The position numbers were made by a program, and so were the translations under genes. 64,000 nt of DNA, taken from assembly GCF_905163445.1 (NCBI RefSeq), contig NC_053197.1, positions 496,001 through 560,000 on the forward strand, in the 5' to 3' direction. This stretch comes from Pararge aegeria. Taxonomy: Eukaryota > Arthropoda > Insecta > Lepidoptera > Nymphalidae. This document shows positions 59,501-64,000 of this stretch, in pieces. Below the pieces are notes generated by a model, which saw only the letters and a program-made list of their open reading frames with translations, was not told the origin of the DNA and did no database searches. Position 1 is the first letter of the stretch, and every line of letters begins with the position of its first letter.

Positions 59501-62500
59501 AATTTCAAACATATAGATTTCAATAAAAAAATAAAGTTTAGCGATTGGGCAACTATTGGCATATACAAAAGTAGAGATAATTTGTATGAGCTCTATAGTG
59601 AAAAACAATATAACCATACTCCAGCTTTCCTACAACACGTAAAAATGTACTCTAAAACGTTTAAGAACGTTTGCTTTCATGCTAAGTCGCTATACTTTAA
59701 GGATCAAATCATAAAATCGGATAACAAAGTACAAACAACCTGGAAAATTGTTAATAATGAAACTGGGAAAGCTAAATCTCGCAACGTAAACTTTGAATTA
59801 ATTATTAATGATAATAAAGTTACCGCTGACAGTGAGGTTGCAAGTACCTTTGAAAACTTTTTTCAGAGTGTTCCTATTTTGTTGACTGATTCACTTAATT
59901 CTTCACCTACTGCAGCTCAGAGTTTATTGAGGAACAACGTTAATGAGTGCAACGTTTTATTTAATTTTAAACATATATCTGCATATGATATAATAAAGAA
60001 TTTTAAGTTGTTGAAACAGAAAAAAACCGGTGATTTATGGGGTATGTCTGTAATGGTAATATCTAACATTATAGACGTTATTGCCCCTTACTTAGCCATA
60101 CTTTTTAATGAATGTGTTGATAGAGGTACTTTTCCAAATTTAATGAAACATAGTAAACTTATACCTCTATTTAAATCTGGCAATAAAAACGACATTAACA
60201 ATTACAGACCCATTTCAATCTTACCAGCTCTTAGTAAGGTCTTTGAAAAAATTATATTAAATCAACTTTTGAATCACTTCAATGTAAATAACTTACTACA
60301 TCCGGAGCAGTACGGTTTTACTAAAGGTCGTAGCACCACGGATGCAGGCGCTAAACTTTTAAAACATGTGTACGATGCCTGGGAACGTTCGCAGAATGCC
60401 ATTGGTGTTTTTTGTGATCTATCCAAAGCATTCGATTGTGTCGATCATAAAACCTTGCTTCTTAAACTAGCCCATTATGGTATCAAAAACGTTGCACTAA
60501 ATTTGGTTGCCTCTTATCTCAGTGACAGAACCCAAAGGGTTTGCATAAAAGACATTAAGTCGCAGGGGTCGGCTACGTCAATGGGTGTCCCACAGGGTTC
60601 AATCTTGGGTCCCTTTCTATTTTTGGTGTATATAAATGATCTACCACACCATGTCAGTGAAACCTGTGACATTGTACTGTTTGCTGATGATACATCTCTA
60701 ATTTTTAAAACTGATAGAGGTAGAGACAGCTCTGACGATGTAAGCCGTGCTATGTCGCATGTGTCGCACTGGTTTACTGTCAATAATTTACTTTTAAATG
60801 CAAAAAAAACTAAGTGTGTGGAATTTATTTTACCAAATGTAAAGAAAGTTAATAAAAATATAATAATAAATGGAGAATCACTAAAATGGAAGATTCCACA
60901 GTTTTTCTGGGCATGACCTTGGATTGTAAGCTTCAGTGGGGTACCCATATAGATACACTAGCAGGTAAACTAAGCTCGGCTGCCTACGCCGTCAGGAAAA
61001 TTAGACAGATTACTGACGTAGAAACAGCAAGACTTGTTTACTTCGCGTACTTTCATAGTGTGATGTCTTACGGGATCTTATTATGGGGCAAAGCTGCTGA
61101 TATTGAAACTATATTCATATTGCAGAAAAGAGCTGTACGGTCAATATATAAACTTAAATCACGTGAATCGCTCCGTGAAAAATTTAAAGAAATTGGTATA
61201 CTTACGGTAGCCTCACAATACATTTATAACAATATAGTATTTGTAAGACAACATATTAGTCTTTATAAACAAAAAGTGGATATAAACAGTCGACTTACAA
61301 GAAATGGTCATAAATTAGTGACATCTGCATATCGTCTGCGAAAGGTGCAGAAGTCATTTGTGGGATTGAGTATACGCTTTTATAATATGATTCCTAAGGT
61401 AATTTTGGACCTACCAATCCATAAGTTTAAAGAATGTGTTAAAACACATTTATTACAGCGAGGTTATTATACAATTGATGAGTTTCTTAATGACAAGGTT
61501 GCTTGGAAGCACCCGGCTCCGCTTTCATCTCTCACAAGATAGAAAAATGAATGTTAAAATATAAAATGTAAATTTTTGATGTTGGAAAAGAGCAACTGCT
61601 GAGTTTCTTGCCGGCTTCTTCTCGGTAGAATCTGCCTTCCGAACCGGTGGTAGAGTCACTACACACGGACAGACTTGACGTTTCAAAAGTGCTTGTATTA
61701 GGCCTACTTGAAATAAATGAATTTTGAATTTTGAATTTTGCGAATAAGGGAATATAACACAGAACGGGCAGCAGCGTCCTCTGTGCTACTACCTTGTACT
61801 GCGATCACCGACCCAGCGTGGTGATTATTTATTATGGGCAAACCCGGCGGACCTTTAGTCCAGCGGCGGACTGTAATACGCTGTCGATGATAACGATGTA
61901 CAAAGAAAATATTACGGACATATTTTGACTATGATGTTCTCATTATTGCTGTCGATCGCCAAGCGCCATTATTCTTTACCTTTTGCCTATGGAGGGTAGA
62001 GGTAAGGAGAGTCATCTGTGTATATGAAAAAGTGTCGTCAAAATGTATTAAATTAGGATGGCGCCACATTTGCATCAGGGTAACTCTTAAAAGAAGCGCC
62101 AAATATAAATATTGTTAGAGTAGGCTTGAAAAATAAACAAGGAAGTATGGAGATACAAGGAAGTAAGGTTATATTTACCACAATATTTTGTACAACGTAA
62201 GTTGTTGAAATTCTCAATAATTAACTACTTTAGTCGATAATGACATTAAATTTTTTAACTCGGCATACTTCAATTCATCTACGATTGCTACATTCATACC
62301 ATACCCGGTGCATCCACCAGCGCCATTGTGGAGGATTTTTGAACTGTTATTTAGCGCATACACTGGACACTTTTCAACTTTTCTCCCATATAAGATGACT
62401 CTCCTTACCTCTACCCTCCATACTTTTGCCATAACAATTTATATTCATTGAATTAGGTTTGACATGTCATGAATCGTGTCTAATCATATATATATATATA

Positions 62501-62966
62501 TACTTTTTATACCTACAAAAAGTTTTCATGTTTCATGCAAATAAACGAATCGGTTTAGTTGTGTATTATACAAGGGCTATAAGGCATTGTATATCCCGTT
62601 AGATTTAATAGCGCTGGCTGTAAAATTACGGCTCGTTTCAGCAGATCATTCCAATGATTTTTTTGTACTGAATTCTAAACTGATGCTATAATATTTCTTA
62701 AAAACCTTATTTAGATACAAATTTGTATGTCAACTGCAATAAAAATAATAGTAATAGGGCATTGTAGGTTATTTTCTTTTTGGAAAGAATTTATAAAAAT
62801 GTCGTTACAGGCGCGATCGTGGAGCCGCGCCTCATCAGCCTGGCGGGCGACTTCCACTCGCAGCTGGACAGCGTGCTCAACGCCGTGCGCCTCACGCAGG
62901 AGGAGGTCACCAAGCTCAGCGCGCTCTACGCCGACCTGGAGCGGTACCTGCAGCAGCTATGGCCGG
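56569..62966 (+). CDS. RRM protein, N-terminal part; probable TUT1/Star-PAP-like nucleotidyltransferase (partial)
   Basis: Exons 56569-56617, 57141-57289, 58017-58104 and 62811-62966 join in phase; the last ends at a GTGAGC donor, one base into a codon, and the gene continues past the window. The 147 residues seen start MEEPPQPKGTFKVHVSGF and contain one RNA-recognition motif (about 9-80) with RNP2 (FKVHVSGF) and RNP1 (NKFALLNF) elements. A Lys-rich linker follows (AKQNAAKKKQK), then a helical segment ending LYADLERYLQQLWPG. An RRM followed by such a helix and 'WPG' is how TUT1 (U6 TUTase / Star-PAP) leads into its catalytic domain, where a GSS motif should follow; that part is outside the window, so the assignment is inference. 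The ATG has a good context (gcgATGG) and lies 3 nt after the TRPT1 stop. Its third intron hosts a complete LINE. Confidence 0.7.
57312..57435 (+). mobile_element. Short RTE-type LINE remnant
   Basis: 'agttaccgacaaagctcaac', 'gagtcgcgcaactgaagtgg' and 'ggccgttggggtattgaggt' match the interior of 20055-20135; ends GATGATGATG. Confidence 0.6.
57895..58012 (+). mobile_element. LINE 3' terminus fragment
   Basis: 'tgcctggaagagactgctac', 'gcgataaggccgctaaattg' and 'tggcgcacaataaaagtata' match 37830-37965. It ends against the acceptor (ttgcag) of the RRM-gene exon at 58017. Confidence 0.65.
58605..58663 (+). repeat. SINE-like repeat 5' part (family C), split by a LINE
   Basis: 'gtggtgacggcagatattgt', 'tcttcccgcgggtctcgtac' and 'gaggcga' are the 5' half of the family; the remainder resumes at 61740 after the LINE. 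Confidence 0.8.
58664..61739 (+). mobile_element. Nearly intact Jockey/CR1-type LINE inserted in a SINE-like repeat
   Basis: The element starts 24 bp before the ATG at 58688 and ends with a triplicated AATTTTG tail. GCGA flanks both sides (58660-58663 and 61740-61743), a short target-site duplication. It encodes an endonuclease-reverse transcriptase with one frameshift. No ORF1 is present, so it is either 5'-truncated near the start of ORF2 or of an ORF1-less type. Fragments of its 3' end are at 21668, 53046 and 63400. Confidence 0.85.
58688..61542 (+). pseudogene. LINE endonuclease-reverse transcriptase with one frameshift
   Basis: Frame 1 (58688-60916) starts MNIVHQNIQSL, the first strand of an APE-type endonuclease (LCITEHWL, CVYRPPSGDF, VCGDFNVDIL, LRSDHCGQ), followed by a reverse transcriptase (NNYRPISILPALSKVFEKI, YGFTKGRSTTDA, CDLSKAFDCVDH, GVPQGSILGPFLF, FADDTSLIF). 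Frame 2 (60886-61542) continues with the C-terminal region (QWGTHIDTLAG, ETARLVYFAYFHSVMSYGIL, LQKRAVRSIYKL, LNDKVAWK). The frames overlap around 60886-60916; loss of one A in the run at about 60882-60885 explains the break. Catalytic acids are intact in frame 1. A frame-1 ATG at 58598 lies in the host repeat and is not the true start. Confidence 0.88.
61740..61895 (+). repeat. SINE-like repeat 3' part (family C), continued after the LINE
   Basis: 'acgggcagcagcgtcctctg', 'ctgcgatcaccgacccagcg', 'ccggcggacctttagtccag' and a terminal GTCGATGATAACGATG resume the family C sequence interrupted at 58663. Confidence 0.8.
61988..62422. mobile_element. 435-bp hAT-like non-autonomous TIR element with perfect ends
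   Basis: The left end 61988-62017 starts TATGGAGGGTAGAGGTAAGG and is the exact reverse complement of 62393-62422 over 30 bp. CTTTTGCC occurs directly outside both ends (61980-61987 and 62423-62430), an 8-bp target duplication of the kind made by hAT transposases (P elements also make 8 bp). No transposase frame is present, so it is a MITE mobilised in trans. Confidence 0.9.
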
Positions 62967-64000
62967 GTGAGCCCGCGGCTACTATCCCGACGCTAAGACG
63001 ACGGGGTGTTTCAGTTTGACGTGACTGTGAGTGCGTGTGTGCGTGTGCGTGCGTGCGTGCGTGTTTCTGCGGATTTTATATTTTTCTTTAAAATCTAAAG
63101 AATTCAAATTTTGAAGTTATACTTCTTTTGGCGCTTTAGGGAAAAATGGTGAGAATAAATAACGATGCGCGTCACGAAAAACCGACACCATGAAGTTAGC
63201 TATACTCAACATTTTAGTTTTTCTAAAAAAGGTTTGACGGTTGACTTTTAATAATTCAAACAATACCTTTTTTTTATTGTAAGTGTAATTTTTACTGCAA
63301 ACGTAGAATAAGGCGAAAGATAAAATTTTTGAAAAGACATTTATCTCGTTACGCCAAATAAGTATAACTTCTAAAACGTGTACAAGAGTACTTACACGTT
63401 TTTTTTTATTTCAAGTCGTCGTCCTACTTTATAAGGACTTTTGAAACGTCAAGTATGTGTGTTTGTAGTGAATCTACCACCGGTTCGGTGGTTGCTCTTT
63501 TCCAACATCAACGTTTACAATAATTTTTCTATCTTACGGGAGATGAGAGCGAAGCTGGCTGCTTCTAATGGGCCTTGTTATTAAGAAATTCATCAAATGT
63601 ATAGTAACCTCGTTGTATTCTATGTGTTTTTACACATTTTTTAAATGTATGTATTGCTAGGTTGAGAATTACCTTAGGAATCAGGTGTAAAGGCTTATAC
63701 TCAACCCTACAAAGGAGTTCTGCACCTTTCGCAGACAATATCCAGATGTCACTTATTTATGTCAGTTTTTGGTATGTCGATTTTATCAGCTTTTTGTTTA
63801 TAAAGAGTAATATTTTGTCTCACGAAGACTATATTATCATAACTTTTGTTTGTAAGATGAATCAGTCGGGTGTGCTCTTAGTTATGTTTGGTGAAATTTA
63901 TTCAAGATGGCGGATTATATATATTTTTTAACATATATTTATTTGCATAGTATGCAAGTAAACAAAGATGATATTTAAATATAAATTACTGAGCCACAGT
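62967..64000. other. Intron of the RRM gene to the window edge
   Basis: No further exon was found. It contains a GT/GC-rich microsatellite (about 63027-63065) and a LINE 3' end on the minus strand (63400-63715). The 89-aa frame at 63662-63931 overlaps that LINE remnant and has no gene character. Confidence 0.6.
63400..63715 (-). mobile_element. LINE 3' end (family 1), minus strand
   Basis: Minus strand: decayed coding end near 63540-63715 (YNEVTIHLMNFLI, then RSSQLRSHLP) and 3' UTR with 'gttggaaaagagcaacca', 'ccgaaccggtggtagattca' and 'tgacgtttcaaaagtcctta'. It matches 61380-61710. Confidence 0.75.

Noticed and set aside
1..64000. CRISPR arrays, operons, phage or other prokaryotic defence systems
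   Set aside because: There are no regularly spaced repeats or polycistronic gene blocks; the sequence is eukaryotic throughout.

Overview
The window is insect nuclear DNA, almost certainly from a moth or butterfly (Lepidoptera). It is AT-rich, its genes are split into many short exons with GT-AG introns, and the introns are full of repeats typical of Lepidoptera: LINE 3' ends of the 'aggcctacttgaataaatgaattt' type, RTE tails with 'gtccagcagtggacgt', tRNA-headed SINEs, and small Helitrons that start TC and end CTAG. There is no prokaryotic or viral gene organisation. Most single open frames here are chance frames or single exons; the real genes had to be joined across introns by splice site and phase.

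Layout. (1) 3989-16436 (+): a secreted 889-aa protein of unknown function in two exons; its 9.8-kb intron holds an apparently intact pogo/Tigger-type DNA transposon (7393-10310, TA target duplication) with a 701-aa DDE transposase. (2) 16437-20496: 3' flank and repeats. (3) 20497-35013 (-): a 17-exon, 1011-aa coiled-coil protein that best fits the QRICH2/DUF4795 family (sperm-flagellum type); all 16 introns join in phase. (4) 36846-48373 (-): V-ATPase catalytic subunit A, 13 coding exons and exactly 617 aa, with a probable non-coding first exon near 50860. (5) 52228-56565 (+): tRNA 2'-phosphotransferase (TRPT1/Tpt1), first coding exon not located. (6) 56569 onward (+): an RRM protein that leaves the window, probably a TUT1/Star-PAP-like nucleotidyltransferase. 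Its start codon lies 3 nt after the TRPT1 stop in the same exon, so the two look dicistronic or overlapping.

Mobile DNA dominates the rest and is often nested: a Helitron inside a LINE 3' end (39905-40220 in 39515-40700), a nearly intact LINE inside a SINE-like repeat (58664-61739), a 435-bp TIR element with 30-bp perfect ends and an 8-bp target duplication (61988-62422), MITE copies, and several near-perfect palindromes. The V-ATPase, TRPT1 and RRM genes are ordinary housekeeping functions (proton pumping, tRNA splicing, RNA 3'-end modification). The points most worth checking are the TRPT1/RRM junction, the intact transposon with a C-terminal PHD-like finger, and the well-resolved nested insertions.
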